Of a stretch of DNA of 64,000 nucleotides, positions 28,687-36,817 are shown piece after piece. The position numbers were made by a program, and so were the translations under genes. The DNA is from Niallia circulans NBRC 13626 (GTDB lineage: Bacteria; Bacillota; Bacilli; Bacillales; Cytobacillaceae), in assembly GCF_001591585.1 (NCBI RefSeq), contig NZ_BCVE01000001.1:1-64000 (forward strand). The letters are read 5' to 3'. How positions within the stretch are numbered: the first letter of the stretch is position 1; the number at the start of each line of letters is the position of its first letter. A model generated the notes under the pieces. It was not told the origin of the DNA, ran no database searches, and was given only the letters and a program-made list of their open reading frames with translations.

Positions 28687-28935
28687 ATGGCCGAAATAGT
28701 TGAAGTTAAAGTTGTTACTGGGTTTAATTCCGATGGAGCTAGTCATGAAACGTTGTATATCGATGGGAAAGAACGAATTGGCACTTTTCCACTATATGAT
28801 TGTCCAGAAGATGCAACATTAGAACGAGATATTGTAGGTGCTTCTGAGTTCGCAAGCTTATTAGAATCATTTCTTATAGAACATAACGGTAAAAAAGTGA
28901 AATTTGTTTACGAAGAAGAGGAGGAAGAAGAATGA
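28687..28935 (+). CDS. Hypothetical acidic phage protein
   Basis: This 82-residue protein ends in a run of glutamates (FVYEEEEEEE). It starts 1 base after the ATPase stop and overlaps the next gene by 4 bases (ATGA), so it is part of the recombination operon. The function is unknown. Confidence 0.65.
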   Translation: MAEIVEVKVVTGFNSDGASHETLYIDGKERIGTFPLYDCPEDATLERDIVGASEFASLLESFLIEHNGKKVKFVYEEEEEEE

Positions 28936-29192
28936 GTAATTATAACGTTCAAGAAAGTGTTGAATTACAAAAGAGATTATGTGAAGAGAAGGGATATCCT
29001 CATTTTGCTCCCAGAAGTGGAGTTTGTTGGAATTGCCACAAGAATATCTATGAGCCAATTGAACAAAAAAGAATAATGTTTTTTGAAGACGGTAAACCAG
29101 AAAAAACTATTGTTACTGGAATTACAGTTGATAAAGCGGCAAATCAACTTGTAACCGGATGCCCGCATTGTAATAGAACATATTGTGATTAA
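28932..29192 (+). CDS. Small zinc-ribbon-like phage protein
   Basis: This 86-residue protein has two cysteine knuckles (CWNCHKN and CPHCNRTYC) separated by about 50 residues, likely binding one zinc. It lies between the SMC-like ATPase and recT, so nucleic-acid binding in recombination is plausible but unproven. Confidence 0.65.
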   Translation: MSNYNVQESVELQKRLCEEKGYPHFAPRSGVCWNCHKNIYEPIEQKRIMFFEDGKPEKTIVTGITVDKAANQLVTGCPHCNRTYCD

Positions 29193-29213
29193 TTAAAAGG
29201 AGGAATCTTAATA

Positions 29214-30125
29214 ATGAGTAATCAATTAGCAATGGTAAAAAAAGATACAGTGGATGTTGTTGCAAAAAAAGTGAAAGAGTTCCAGGAGAATAACGAAATT
29301 CATTTCCCTGCCAATTATAGTCCAGAAAATGCAATGAAGTCTGCTTGGCTAATTCTTCAATCGATTAAAACCGGAAAAAATAACGGATACAAGCCAGCCT
29401 TAGAGGTTTGCACAAAGGATAGTATTGCAAACAGCTTGCTAGATATGGTTGTTCAAGGATTAAACCCAGCTAAGAAACAAGGATACTTCATTGTTTACGG
29501 AAATCAACTTACATTCCAACGTTCATATTTTGGAACAATGGCTGTTACAAAAAGAGTAACTGGTGCAAAAAGTATCGAAGCAGCTGTGATCTACGAAGGT
29601 GATGAAGTCGATTATGAAATGATAAATGGCAAGATTACTAATTTAGTTCATAAGCAAAAATTCGGAAACATCGACAAAGATAAAATACAAGGTGCTTACT
29701 GCACGATTATTCTATCTGATGAGTCTAGTTATACAGAATTAATGACCATAGATGAATTAAGAAAAGCATGGAGTAAGGCTCAATTTTGGGGAGAAGGTCA
29801 AACAGAAGAGAAAAAAGGAACTACTCATGAAGAATTCCGCCAAGAAATGGCTAAAAAGACGGTAATAAATAGAGCGTGTAAAAAATTCTTAAATAGTAGT
29901 GATGATGGAAGCTTAGTGTTTGATCATATTAACCGAGAAGATGATATTTCAGCAGAAGTACAATTGCAAGAAGAGTTAGAGCAGAATGCTAATGGAGACA
30001 TTATAGATGTTGAAGTTGAAGTTGAAGTGGTTGACGAAGCAAAAGACCCACAGAAACAGGAAGATACTGATATATCTCAAGATGAACCTAAGCAAGAAAC
30101 AGAAAGTGATGGTCCTACCTGGTGA
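29214..30125 (+). CDS. recT: RecT-family single-strand annealing recombinase
   Basis: This 303-residue protein matches RecT: NAMKSAWLILQSIKTGKNNG, LLDMVVQGLNPAKKQGYFI, YGNQLTFQRSYFGTMAVTKR and KKTVINRACKKFLNSSDD, with an acidic C-terminal tail. It promotes annealing and strand invasion in phage recombination. AAAGGAGG precedes the ATG. The usual RecE partner is absent; the SMC-like ATPase and MBL-fold protein beside it may take the end-processing role. Confidence 0.93.
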   Translation: MSNQLAMVKKDTVDVVAKKVKEFQENNEIHFPANYSPENAMKSAWLILQSIKTGKNNGYKPALEVCTKDSIANSLLDMVVQGLNPAKKQGYFIVYGNQLTFQRSYFGTMAVTKRVTGAKSIEAAVIYEGDEVDYEMINGKITNLVHKQKFGNIDKDKIQGAYCTIILSDESSYTELMTIDELRKAWSKAQFWGEGQTEEKKGTTHEEFRQEMAKKTVINRACKKFLNSSDDGSLVFDHINREDDISAEVQLQEELEQNANGDIIDVEVEVEVVDEAKDPQKQEDTDISQDEPKQETESDGPTW

Positions 30126-30823
30126 TTGAGATAAAAACAATCTCCACAGGAAGCAAGGGGAATGCCTATATCGTTACTGATGGCATTACTCCTTTGCTCC
30201 TAGAATGCGGGATTACTTATAAAAATATTCAAAGAGCCTTTGATTTTAAGATGTCACAAGTAGCTGGGTGCCTAGTGAGTCACGAACATGGTGATCACGT
30301 TAAATCCATAAAGGATATTTTAAAAGCTGGAATAGACGTTTATATGTCCGCAGGAACGAAAGAAGCAATAGGGATAGAACACCATCGGATCCAAACTGTT
30401 CAATCGAAGAAGCAATTTAGAGTTGGTACATGGACTATATTACCTTTCGATGTCCAGCACGATGTATCTGAACCATATGGCTTCCTATTAGCTAATCAGC
30501 AAGGAGATAAGCTTTTATTTGCGACAGACACTTATTACATCAAATATCGCTTTGCAGGGCTAACACATCTAATGGTGGAGTGTAACTATGACATAGGCAT
30601 TCTGAACGAAAATATAGCCAGTGGAAGAGTCCCAGCAGTAATGAAGAAACGACTTATGAAATCTCACTTTAGCTTAGATAACGTTAAAGAATTTCTAAGA
30701 GCGAATGATCTATCAAAAGTACAAGAAATATGGTTGCTGCATTTATCAGATAAAAATTCGGATGAAGCTATGTTCAAGCGAGAAATAGCTGAATTAACAG
30801 GAAAATTAATTTTTGTTCCATAA
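30122..30823 (+). CDS. MBL-fold metallo-hydrolase
   Basis: This 233-residue metallo-beta-lactamase-fold protein has the SHEHGDHVKS metal motif (HxHxDH), a later ATDTYYI Asp and SHFSLDNV/LLHLSDKNSD histidines, like YycJ-type phosphodiesterases. It overlaps recT by 4 bases, a gene pair repeated in many Firmicute phages. A nuclease role in recombination is likely (inference). Confidence 0.88.
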   Translation: MIEIKTISTGSKGNAYIVTDGITPLLLECGITYKNIQRAFDFKMSQVAGCLVSHEHGDHVKSIKDILKAGIDVYMSAGTKEAIGIEHHRIQTVQSKKQFRVGTWTILPFDVQHDVSEPYGFLLANQQGDKLLFATDTYYIKYRFAGLTHLMVECNYDIGILNENIASGRVPAVMKKRLMKSHFSLDNVKEFLRANDLSKVQEIWLLHLSDKNSDEAMFKREIAELTGKLIFVP

Positions 30824-30874
30824 ATTGCGCGGAAATAGAAACTCACGCTTATTATCATGTAGGGAGTGGTCGAT

Positions 30875-31042
30875 GTGTCAGCACTTAAACAAGAAGTTAT
30901 ATACATCGAGAAAGAGCAGAAAAAAGAGGAAGCTAAGGAACATATTTTACTAGATTCGAAACATTGGATATGGCCGATTTATTTTTGGGCTGTATCCCTT
31001 GTCATAATAATCTTATTAGGGATGGGAGTTGTTAGTGGATGA
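30875..31042 (+). CDS. Small single-span membrane protein
   Basis: This 55-residue product (GTG start, GGGAGTGG upstream) has a charged N-terminal half (EKEQKKEEAKEH) and one C-terminal membrane helix (YFWAVSLVIIILLGMGVVSG). It overlaps the next gene by 4 bases. The function is unknown; membrane-anchored superinfection or regulatory roles are possible. Confidence 0.6.
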   Translation: MSALKQEVIYIEKEQKKEEAKEHILLDSKHWIWPIYFWAVSLVIIILLGMGVVSG

Positions 31043-31446
31043 GAGAAATAAAATTTAGAGGTAAAAATGTTTATACGGATGTATGGGTTTATGGGAATTT
31101 AATAACTACCGCACCAGAGGTAGCACCTACCATTGTAACGACAGGAAGTAGTTCAGTTGGCTATTCACAAATTGAACATACTGTGGACATAGATACGGTT
31201 GGTCAATATACTGAGCAAAATGATAATTCACAAGATAATATTGAAATTTTCGAAGGAGATATTGTAGCTCGAACAGTGTTAGCATTTGGAGATCAAAGAA
31301 CATTTATTGGCGAAGTTAAAATGTATGAAGGATGTTGGTGGATAGATAATGGTACAGCAGCTATTCCACTATGGAATGAATTCCATGAGCTAAAAGTTTT
31401 AGGTAATATCTATGAAAATCCTGAACTGTTGGAGGAATCCATATGA
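31039..31446 (+). CDS. YopX family phage protein (first copy)
   Basis: MREIKFRGKNVYTDVWVYGN, then YTEQNDNSQDNIEIFEGDIV and VLGNIYENPELLEE are the YopX signatures. At 135 residues it is a typical length. The family forms beta-sandwich oligomers of unknown role in Gram-positive phages. It overlaps the second copy by 4 bases. Confidence 0.88.
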   Translation: MREIKFRGKNVYTDVWVYGNLITTAPEVAPTIVTTGSSSVGYSQIEHTVDIDTVGQYTEQNDNSQDNIEIFEGDIVARTVLAFGDQRTFIGEVKMYEGCWWIDNGTAAIPLWNEFHELKVLGNIYENPELLEESI

Positions 31447-31793
31447 GACAGTTTAAATTTAGAATGTGGGATACAAAAGAAACGTGTTTTATGAATCATT
31501 CTAGAGTTATTGAAAGTCTTGTTTCAGCTTTAGAAAATAACGGCGAAGGTAGATTTATCTACCAACAATATACTGGTTTAAAAGACAAAAACGGTGTGGA
31601 GATTTATGAAGGAGATATTCTTCAATATAAACGGTTGTTTAGCACAGGGTCAGAAAGCGAAAAGGAAGTTGTCCAATATAGTGAGCACGCTGAATGGATT
31701 GTAGGTATGTGGTTAGTCAATAAAATTTGGCATCGAGCAGAAGTAATCGGCAATATCTATCAAAACGCTAATTTATTGGAGGAATCAAAATGA
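31443..31793 (+). CDS. YopX family phage protein (second copy)
   Basis: MRQFKFRMWDTKETCFMNHS, TGLKDKNGVEIYEGDILQ and VIGNIYQNANLLEES mark a second YopX protein of 116 residues. Its overlap with neighbours on both sides (ATGA) shows tight coupling. Low identity to the first copy argues against a recent duplication. Confidence 0.87.
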   Translation: MRQFKFRMWDTKETCFMNHSRVIESLVSALENNGEGRFIYQQYTGLKDKNGVEIYEGDILQYKRLFSTGSESEKEVVQYSEHAEWIVGMWLVNKIWHRAEVIGNIYQNANLLEESK

Positions 31794-32071
31794 GAGAAGG
31801 AGATTGGGTAGTAGTAGATGGGAAAACAGAATTTATCCATCGATGCACAGATACATGGGCAACAATCGGATCCTACGCAAAGGATATAACAACTGGCGAA
31901 TATGTAGTAAATCATAAAGCAGCAAAAAGAATAGATGAAGTACAAATAGCACCATTAGATTTAGAAAAAACTGATATTATCGCAATGATTGGATTAGCTA
32001 TTGATACAAATGATACTGAATGGTTTCACGAATTAAAGAAACAGTTAGACTCATTGAAGCAAGGAGTATAA
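31790..32071 (+). CDS. Hypothetical phage protein
   Basis: This 93-residue product begins MREGDWVVVDGKTEFIHRCT, like a small SH3-type barrel, and ends with a helix (ELKKQLDSLKQGV). It is coupled to the YopX gene. No family is recognised. Confidence 0.6.
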   Translation: MREGDWVVVDGKTEFIHRCTDTWATIGSYAKDITTGEYVVNHKAAKRIDEVQIAPLDLEKTDIIAMIGLAIDTNDTEWFHELKKQLDSLKQGV

Positions 32072-32139
32072 AGGTTTGTTGCTTAGCAGGAAAAGTAGAT
32101 TAGTAATTAGATAACTATATCCTATAGGAGTTGTAGGTT

Positions 32140-32319
32140 GTGAGTAAAACATATGGACAATGGCATTTAGATATAAGACCTAGCGAATGGACTCCTGATT
32201 ACTCGCTATGTACTCTTGAAGAGATCGAAAGATGGGAACGTGATTTAGAAAAAGAGAAGCAAGGTCAGAGTGATTTCGAAGGGTTTTATGGATTGGGTGT
32301 TATAAGTAAGAATAGATAA
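32140..32319 (+). CDS. Hypothetical small phage protein
   Basis: This 59-residue frame from GTG 32140 (AGGAG 9 bases before) includes WTPDYSLCTLEEIERWERDL. The stop codon lies inside a TAGATAACTAT repeat copy. The function is unknown. Confidence 0.5.
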   Translation: MSKTYGQWHLDIRPSEWTPDYSLCTLEEIERWERDLEKEKQGQSDFEGFYGLGVISKNR

Positions 32320-32338
32320 CTATAGCGAGGGATGAAAA

Positions 32339-32485
32339 TTGGACGAAAATTTTATGGGGATGGATTTTTTTACAGTCACTTGTAATAAATGTAAATCTCA
32401 AAAAGTAGATGTTTTACCACTTGAAGAGAAAGTTATTTTTGAATGTAAAGATTGCGGGGAGATTGAAATGATGATTGTTAGATAA
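32339..32485 (+). CDS. Small zinc-ribbon protein
   Basis: This 48-residue product (TTG start after GAGGGATG) has CNKCKSQK and CKDCGEIE knuckles, a minimal zinc ribbon. Its stop is within a TTAGATAACTAA repeat. The function is unknown. Confidence 0.55.
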   Translation: MDENFMGMDFFTVTCNKCKSQKVDVLPLEEKVIFECKDCGEIEMMIVR

Positions 32486-32514
32486 CTAATATGCGACAGG
32501 AAGGAAGATGAAAA

Positions 32515-32820
32515 ATGAAGATGATGAAATTATCACAATTAGCAGATGATGTAGAAATAAGTGTTGAGGAATCACATTTAACCTATACGGTAGCAGAATT
32601 AAAAAGGGAAATATTAGACCTTGGGGAACCACATCATGAAACATCTAACTGGTGTGTAATCAAAAGACAAAAATGGTCACCAAATGCAAACTACATGGTC
32701 GAAAGCTATATAGAATTAGAAGCACAAGAAATGTATGAAGATTGGGATGAGCGTGCCATGGATTGTATGACAGACGAAGTTATAGAGGAAATACAAGCTA
32801 TTCTTGAAAAAAGCATTTAA
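32515..32820 (+). CDS. Hypothetical phage protein
   Basis: This 101-residue acidic protein contains YTVAELKREILDLGEPHHE and a Trp/Tyr-rich middle (SNWCVIKRQKWSPNANYMVE). GGAAGG precedes the ATG. No family is recognised. Confidence 0.6.
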   Translation: MKMMKLSQLADDVEISVEESHLTYTVAELKREILDLGEPHHETSNWCVIKRQKWSPNANYMVESYIELEAQEMYEDWDERAMDCMTDEVIEEIQAILEKSI

Positions 32821-32934
32821 TAGTGACCACGCTACAGCTTATTGGACTTATGAGAATCCAGTTGAAATTGATATTTTCCCAGTTAAGTAACGAACCATAC
32901 GAAACTACTGCGAAGCAGAGAAAGGAGCAAAAGC

Positions 32935-33246
32935 ATGATTAACATGACGCTTTGTTTAACCTGTAATGGATCCGGTCAAATATACGCCGGTAAATTACAT
33001 GGCAGACCTAAGTATCGTACTTGTCCACGTTGTCATGGTATAGGGGAACATGAAAAAGAAATTAATCGGAAGCCAAAAGAAGATAGAGGGCGTACAGGCG
33101 CAGAATTACAAGCGTATTGTCCGAAATGTACTAAACCAGTAGTAACAAATCAATATTTCAAAGCAACTAAATATACCTCCTTTACATGCTCGTGTGGATG
33201 CAATTGGAGAATGTTAATCGAAGATGCTAAGCAGAAAATAGTATGA
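32935..33246 (+). CDS. Phage protein with DnaJ-type zinc-finger repeats
   Basis: This 103-residue protein begins with CLTCNGSGQIYAGKLHGRPK and CPRCHGIGEHEKE, two CxxCxGxG modules as in the DnaJ cysteine-rich domain, and has CPKC/CSCGCNW knuckles at the end. There is no J domain. Such small proteins may bind unfolded protein or nucleic acid. Confidence 0.7.
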   Translation: MINMTLCLTCNGSGQIYAGKLHGRPKYRTCPRCHGIGEHEKEINRKPKEDRGRTGAELQAYCPKCTKPVVTNQYFKATKYTSFTCSCGCNWRMLIEDAKQKIV

Positions 33247-33261
33247 AGGAGGAAGAATAAA

Positions 33262-33627
33262 GTGAATATAGATTTAGCTAAAACATTTATGAGGTTAGTC
33301 CAAAAACATTCGCCAAAATGTTTTATAAACCATAACTTCGAATTAATTGTCGAACCAAAAAACAATATTTATTTTAGATTAGAAGATGTAGAAACAGAAC
33401 TAGAATTAAAGTGTAAAGTAATCGCTTGGCTGTCTAGACCAAGTTGTAAAGGTATTAGTGATTACTGGCAGAAGCGAATTAGATCGATAGTAAATGAATT
33501 TTTAGAAACTGATTTTAATTTTGAAGAAATGCAAGAAATCTACACATATTTAGGCAATGACTGTAACAGAAAAAAGACTATTCGGTTTATTGAGTCTAAC
33601 TATGATTTAAGCATATTAACAGAGTAG
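33262..33627 (+). CDS. Hypothetical phage protein
   Basis: This 121-residue protein starts at GTG 33262 after GGAGGAAG and includes VIAWLSRPSCKGISDYWQKR. I recognise no domain. It ends just before a region with an operator-like repeat. Confidence 0.6.
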   Translation: MNIDLAKTFMRLVQKHSPKCFINHNFELIVEPKNNIYFRLEDVETELELKCKVIAWLSRPSCKGISDYWQKRIRSIVNEFLETDFNFEEMQEIYTYLGNDCNRKKTIRFIESNYDLSILTE

Positions 33628-33853
33628 TTCAAAACTATTGTTCAATTAGGAAGAATAACATTGATTTATAGCCTATAGTATTTTGTTTAACAACTGTTAA
33701 ACAATGTGCATAAGCGTTCTATTGTATAAACTCTTAATAAATTGTAAAGTACGGATAAAGCTATTCAAGAAGAAAATAAATTAGATATTAAGTTCATATT
33801 AAAACAATCTAAAATTTTAATATATGACCATATAAACAAATAAGGTGAAAGAT
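33628..33853. promoter_or_regulatory. Intergenic region with operator copy and palindromes
   Basis: These 226 bases carry TTCAAAACTATTGTTCAA (33628-33645; on the minus strand TTGAACAATAG as at three other sites), a perfect palindrome TTGTTTAAC-AACT-GTTAAACAA (33683-33704) and an ATATTAAAA / TTTTAATAT hairpin (33796-33823). No gene is seen. It may hold a promoter or transcription pause for the next small-gene block. Confidence 0.5.
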
Positions 33854-33967
33854 ATGATCGTCTACACATGCGAAGAATGTAAGAAAACAGAAATAGATTA
33901 TAAAATTATCCCTAAATTCAAATGCAGATGCTGCGGCAAATATATGGATGCGGAGGAAGAGGAATGA
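33854..33967 (+). CDS. Tiny zinc-ribbon protein
   Basis: This 37-residue product has CEECKKTE and CRCCGKYM knuckles and an acidic tail. AAGGTG lies 6 bases before the ATG, and it overlaps the next gene by 4 bases (ATGA). Confidence 0.55.
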   Translation: MIVYTCEECKKTEIDYKIIPKFKCRCCGKYMDAEEEE

Positions 33968-34530
33968 AGTTACCTAATAAATTCGAATTAGAAATAGAGT
34001 CAGGGTGCTATGTTGCAGAATTAAACAAAAAAGGAAATTATCTAATCAATGAAAACGAATATGCTCCACCTTATGTTAGAGATAAATTGAAAGATCGTAT
34101 ATGGAAATTGATTTTACCCGATGAATTTGAATTTATAAACCAAATGAACAAAGTAAGTACTGCTAAAAAATACAATGATAAATATTTAATAGGTTTAAAA
34201 GGACAGAGTAGTAGCATACGGATTTTCTATAGCGAAGTATATATGTATATTTTAGAAGGTAAATGGAGCATACTTGACGATCCAGAAGAAGAGTTAGACA
34301 TCATTAATAATCCATCACACTACCACAAAAACGAAATAGATGTGAATGGGTACCTGGAGAAACACTTTCCTAAAGAAGGCGAATTTACAGTATCGGAAGG
34401 CTTCTATATTGGTAATGCTCTTAAGTATATATCCAGGTATAAATACAAGAATGGATTAGAAGATTTAGAGAAGGCAGCATACTATCTTGGTAAATTAATA
34501 GATATCGAGAAAGGAAACTTACCGTTATGA
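33964..34530 (+). CDS. DUF3310-containing phage protein
   Basis: The C-terminal part (about residues 115-185) matches DUF3310: NPSHYHKNEIDVNGYLEKHF, GFYIGNALKYISRYKYKNG and LEDLEKAAYYLGKLIDIEK. This small helical domain is common in phages, sometimes called a nucleotide kinase-like domain, without firm function. The N-terminal part is specific. ATG 33964 overlaps the preceding stop, so I prefer it to upstream starts. Confidence 0.83.
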   Translation: MKLPNKFELEIESGCYVAELNKKGNYLINENEYAPPYVRDKLKDRIWKLILPDEFEFINQMNKVSTAKKYNDKYLIGLKGQSSSIRIFYSEVYMYILEGKWSILDDPEEELDIINNPSHYHKNEIDVNGYLEKHFPKEGEFTVSEGFYIGNALKYISRYKYKNGLEDLEKAAYYLGKLIDIEKGNLPL

Positions 34531-34694
34531 CTTTAGGTGATTGGGTACGAAAGTATTTTCCAGATGCCACTGACAAAGAAGTTATGTTCATACTGTGGGA
34601 AAAAACTCCTTTCCCTTTGAGTAATGCTGAAACAACAGAAAAATACCTAAGAGCTTATAAAGAAGAAATCGAAGGAAAGAAGGTTAATATATGA
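34527..34694 (+). CDS. Hypothetical small phage protein
   Basis: This 55-residue protein (DWVRKYFPDATDKEVMFILW) fits exactly between two ATGA overlaps, which supports that it is translated. The function is unknown. Confidence 0.6.
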   Translation: MTLGDWVRKYFPDATDKEVMFILWEKTPFPLSNAETTEKYLRAYKEEIEGKKVNI

Positions 34695-35044
34695 CTGCTG
34701 AATTAAGTGAACTCGAATATAAACTTGAATATCTACAAAAAGAAAACGATCAATTGATTGAAAAGTTAGCTGATATTCGAAGCTTATTTGATGAATCAGA
34801 CCAAGAAGCAGAAGGACATGGTATGGAAGATATGATTGCTAGTCCTTATTCGGTACTATGCTATGCAGAAAACAAGCTAAAACGCCTTGTTGGTAAATTA
34901 GAATTAGCAGAGTCGAATAACAAACGGTTAATCTCGCAAGTTTCCAAACTAACAAAAGAAAACAATTATATTTACGGAAGGTTAAATATGATTTCCGATA
35001 TTATCGAAAATGGCAGAAAAGAAATTGATAGATTGGGTGAATAA
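34691..35044 (+). CDS. Coiled-coil phage protein
   Basis: This 117-residue protein has heptad-rich ends (LEYKLEYLQKENDQLIEKLA; LELAESNNKRLISQVSKLTK) with a short non-coil middle. It is probably a dimer or trimer. The function is unknown. Confidence 0.6.
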   Translation: MTAELSELEYKLEYLQKENDQLIEKLADIRSLFDESDQEAEGHGMEDMIASPYSVLCYAENKLKRLVGKLELAESNNKRLISQVSKLTKENNYIYGRLNMISDIIENGRKEIDRLGE

Positions 35045-35046
35045 TC

Positions 35047-35319
35047 ATGCGTGACATAGGCGAAACTACTATTGACTGTAGAAATTGTAATGTAAGAATC
35101 ATAGTAAATGAAGCAATAATCTCTAATGATCTACTAGATTGGAAGGATATTGATAACTATTGTTTAGAACTAACACTTAATGAAATAGCACAGCAAATTA
35201 ATACTCCTGGAACTATCTATGTATGGGAAGAAAGCGGCTTAGTAGGAAATATATACTTGTTTAATAATCAAGGTGATCGCAAATGGCATAAACACGGCAA
35301 AACTAAAGGATTTGCATAG
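35047..35319 (+). CDS. Hypothetical phage protein
   Basis: This 90-residue protein includes CRNCNV, one cysteine knuckle, and TIYVWEESGLVGNIYLFNNQ. It starts 3 bases after the coiled-coil gene. No family is recognised. Confidence 0.58.
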   Translation: MRDIGETTIDCRNCNVRIIVNEAIISNDLLDWKDIDNYCLELTLNEIAQQINTPGTIYVWEESGLVGNIYLFNNQGDRKWHKHGKTKGFA

Positions 35320-35330
35320 GAGGTTATGAA

Positions 35331-35822
35331 ATGAAAACGTTAGATGAACATATATATGAGGTTAACCAAGATAGTGATTGGTATAAGAAGAAGGATAAAC
35401 AGTTTGATGATATTAACAACTTCTATCGTATCATTAAAGAGAAATATGGATTTGAAGAAGGATTTGTTTTCTATCACTCTGAATATTTCGGAATTGAATA
35501 TGGTACACCTGATTATGAAAAATTCAAAGATGAGTTACTTAAAAATTCTAATAAAGATGGTATTCATATATTTAAGAAAAAATCAAAATTCAATCAGATT
35601 ATGAAAGGTTTACTTGATGAAGTAGAAGAAATTAGTCCTTTTAAAGCTCATGATACGTTTGGATTAAATAATACAAGAGGAAGTCAATGGGTAAACGGTA
35701 GATGGTTTTTCTCTATCGAAGATCCAGAAAACATAAATCAATTTGGTGCAATTAGTAGCGTTGAGTTTAAAGACTATCTAAAAGTAGTTATGGATGCACT
35801 TGAAAAGGAGGAACAAAAATAA
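35331..35822 (+). CDS. Hypothetical phage protein
   Basis: This 163-residue protein contains FYRIIKEKYGFEEGFVFYHS and ends EKEEQK; AGGAGG precedes the ATG by 6 bases. It overlaps the next start by 1 base. The function is unknown. Confidence 0.6.
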   Translation: MKTLDEHIYEVNQDSDWYKKKDKQFDDINNFYRIIKEKYGFEEGFVFYHSEYFGIEYGTPDYEKFKDELLKNSNKDGIHIFKKKSKFNQIMKGLLDEVEEISPFKAHDTFGLNNTRGSQWVNGRWFFSIEDPENINQFGAISSVEFKDYLKVVMDALEKEEQK

Positions 35823-36037
35823 TGGACATCATCATTGCGTTAGAGAAAATGATCGTAAATGACATAGAAGATGAAACACTCGGTCCGTTAATTATAAATC
35901 CCGGTGATGAAGGTGTCATAACTGGTACAGGAGATTATCCAAATGGAAAAGCATTCGAAGTTAATATAAATGGAGATCAAATATTCTTATACGGAATTTC
36001 ACCAAAGTTATGGAAGTTCAAGGAGGGGGAATGTTGA
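35822..36037 (+). CDS. Hypothetical small phage protein, beta-rich
   Basis: This 71-residue protein (LGPLIINPGDEGVITGTGDY) looks like a small beta barrel. It shares its stop with the start of the next gene (TGATG). Confidence 0.58.
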   Translation: MDIIIALEKMIVNDIEDETLGPLIINPGDEGVITGTGDYPNGKAFEVNINGDQIFLYGISPKLWKFKEGEC

Positions 36038-36273
36038 TGGACCCAAAACTAGAAGCCGCAATTAATACTTATTTAGAAAAGAAAGAAGAAGATGCGTGGA
36101 ATGAAGTAAAAGATAAAATGATTAGCGAAAATTCTCCTGAATGGATTAAAAAGACAATAAAAGACGCGTTCATTACCGGTTTTCAATCTGGAATTATAAA
36201 AACAGAACAAGAGATATTAGAAATATCCAAAACTAATCCAACTGCTTTTTATAACTGGCTTCAAGGAAAGTAA
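36037..36273 (+). CDS. Hypothetical small helical phage protein
   Basis: This 78-residue protein (MDPKLEAAINTYLEKKEEDA) contains FITGFQSGIIKTEQEILE. AAGGAGG lies 10 bases before ATG 36037; ATG 36031 in frame is also possible. It is the last gene of the first rightward block, facing the leftward RHH gene. Confidence 0.58.
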   Translation: MDPKLEAAINTYLEKKEEDAWNEVKDKMISENSPEWIKKTIKDAFITGFQSGIIKTEQEILEISKTNPTAFYNWLQGK

Positions 36274-36279
36274 AAAAAA

Positions 36280-36310
36280 GAGGATGCTCGGCCATTATCC
36301 TTGCATCCTC
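36280..36310 (-). terminator. Terminator of the leftward RHH gene
   Basis: GAGGATGC pairs with GCATCCTC, and on the minus strand a run of eight T follows. The hairpin overlaps the last codons of the leftward gene. Confidence 0.75.
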
Positions 36311-36489
36311 GACAATCTTTGCTGCTTCAATTGTTTAAAACCTAAACGGACAAGCTTTTCTATCGCTTGGCTGCGACTATCAATCTCGTTACGATGTTTA
36401 AACTTATCGATCATTACGAATAATTCTTCATCCAGTGTAATAGATGTTGTGGGTTTATAGTTTGGTTGTTTATAATGTCCTCTTTTCAT
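36295..36489 (-). CDS. Ribbon-helix-helix DNA-binding protein
   Basis: This 64-residue protein has the RHH pattern PTTSITLDEELFVMIDKFKH and SRSQAIEKLVRLGFKQL, as in CopG/Arc repressors. AGGAGG lies 8 bases before its ATG. It sits downstream of two leftward HTH genes in the second control module and may co-regulate it. Confidence 0.78.
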   Translation of the reverse strand: MKRGHYKQPNYKPTTSITLDEELFVMIDKFKHRNEIDSRSQAIEKLVRLGFKQLKQQRLSRMQG

Positions 36490-36543
36490 ATGTAGGACCT
36501 CCTTTTAATAAAGTAGTCTAATAGAGTAATAGTATAACGAAAA

Positions 36544-36565
36544 ATTTGAATGGTTATTCAAGTTT
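36544..36565. promoter_or_regulatory. Operator copy in front of the RHH gene
   Basis: AATTTGAA-TGGTTA-TTCAAGTT; on the minus strand AACTTGAATAACCATTCAA, one base different from the copy at 25722-25740. It lies between the HTH gene at 36578 and the RHH gene. Confidence 0.6.
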
Positions 36566-36577
36566 TATCCCGAAAAA

Positions 36578-36787
36578 TCATTTAACTTTATCAATAAATA
36601 AAAGATCGGAAATTTCGCAATCGAAAAGCTTACAAATAATTGCGATTGTATCAAATCCAATTTTTGTTGATGTTTCATTATAGAGTTTTGAAATGGTAGT
36701 TCTGCTTAACCCAGTTAATTTATGAACATCTTGAATATTCATTTTATGCTTGGCCATCAAAATACGTAAGTTGTTTTTAACTATCAT
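36578..36787 (-). CDS. Small Cro/CI-type HTH protein (paralogue 1)
   Basis: This 69-residue HTH-only protein (NIQDVHKLTGLSRTTISKLY; FDTIAIICKLFDCEISDLL) belongs to the YozG/HTH_26-like group of Cro proteins. It shares its frame layout with the proteins at 36818 and 37271. Confidence 0.8.
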   Translation of the reverse strand: MIVKNNLRILMAKHKMNIQDVHKLTGLSRTTISKLYNETSTKIGFDTIAIICKLFDCEISDLLFIDKVK

Positions 36788-36817
36788 AATTTATTCACCT
36801 TTAACACATCGCACATT

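Noticed and set aside
32804-32890. A 28-codon frame from TTG 32804 (ends NPVEIDIFPVK) overlapping the end of the gene at 32515
   Set aside because: It has no ribosome site and is too short. A programmed shift from the upstream gene is not supported, since the needed shift is +1 and no slippery heptamer is in register.
34700-34720. AACTTGAATAT within the coiled-coil gene as a further operator copy
   Set aside because: It lies in coding DNA, lacks the second half-site and is expected by chance in AT-rich codons (Lys-Leu-Glu).
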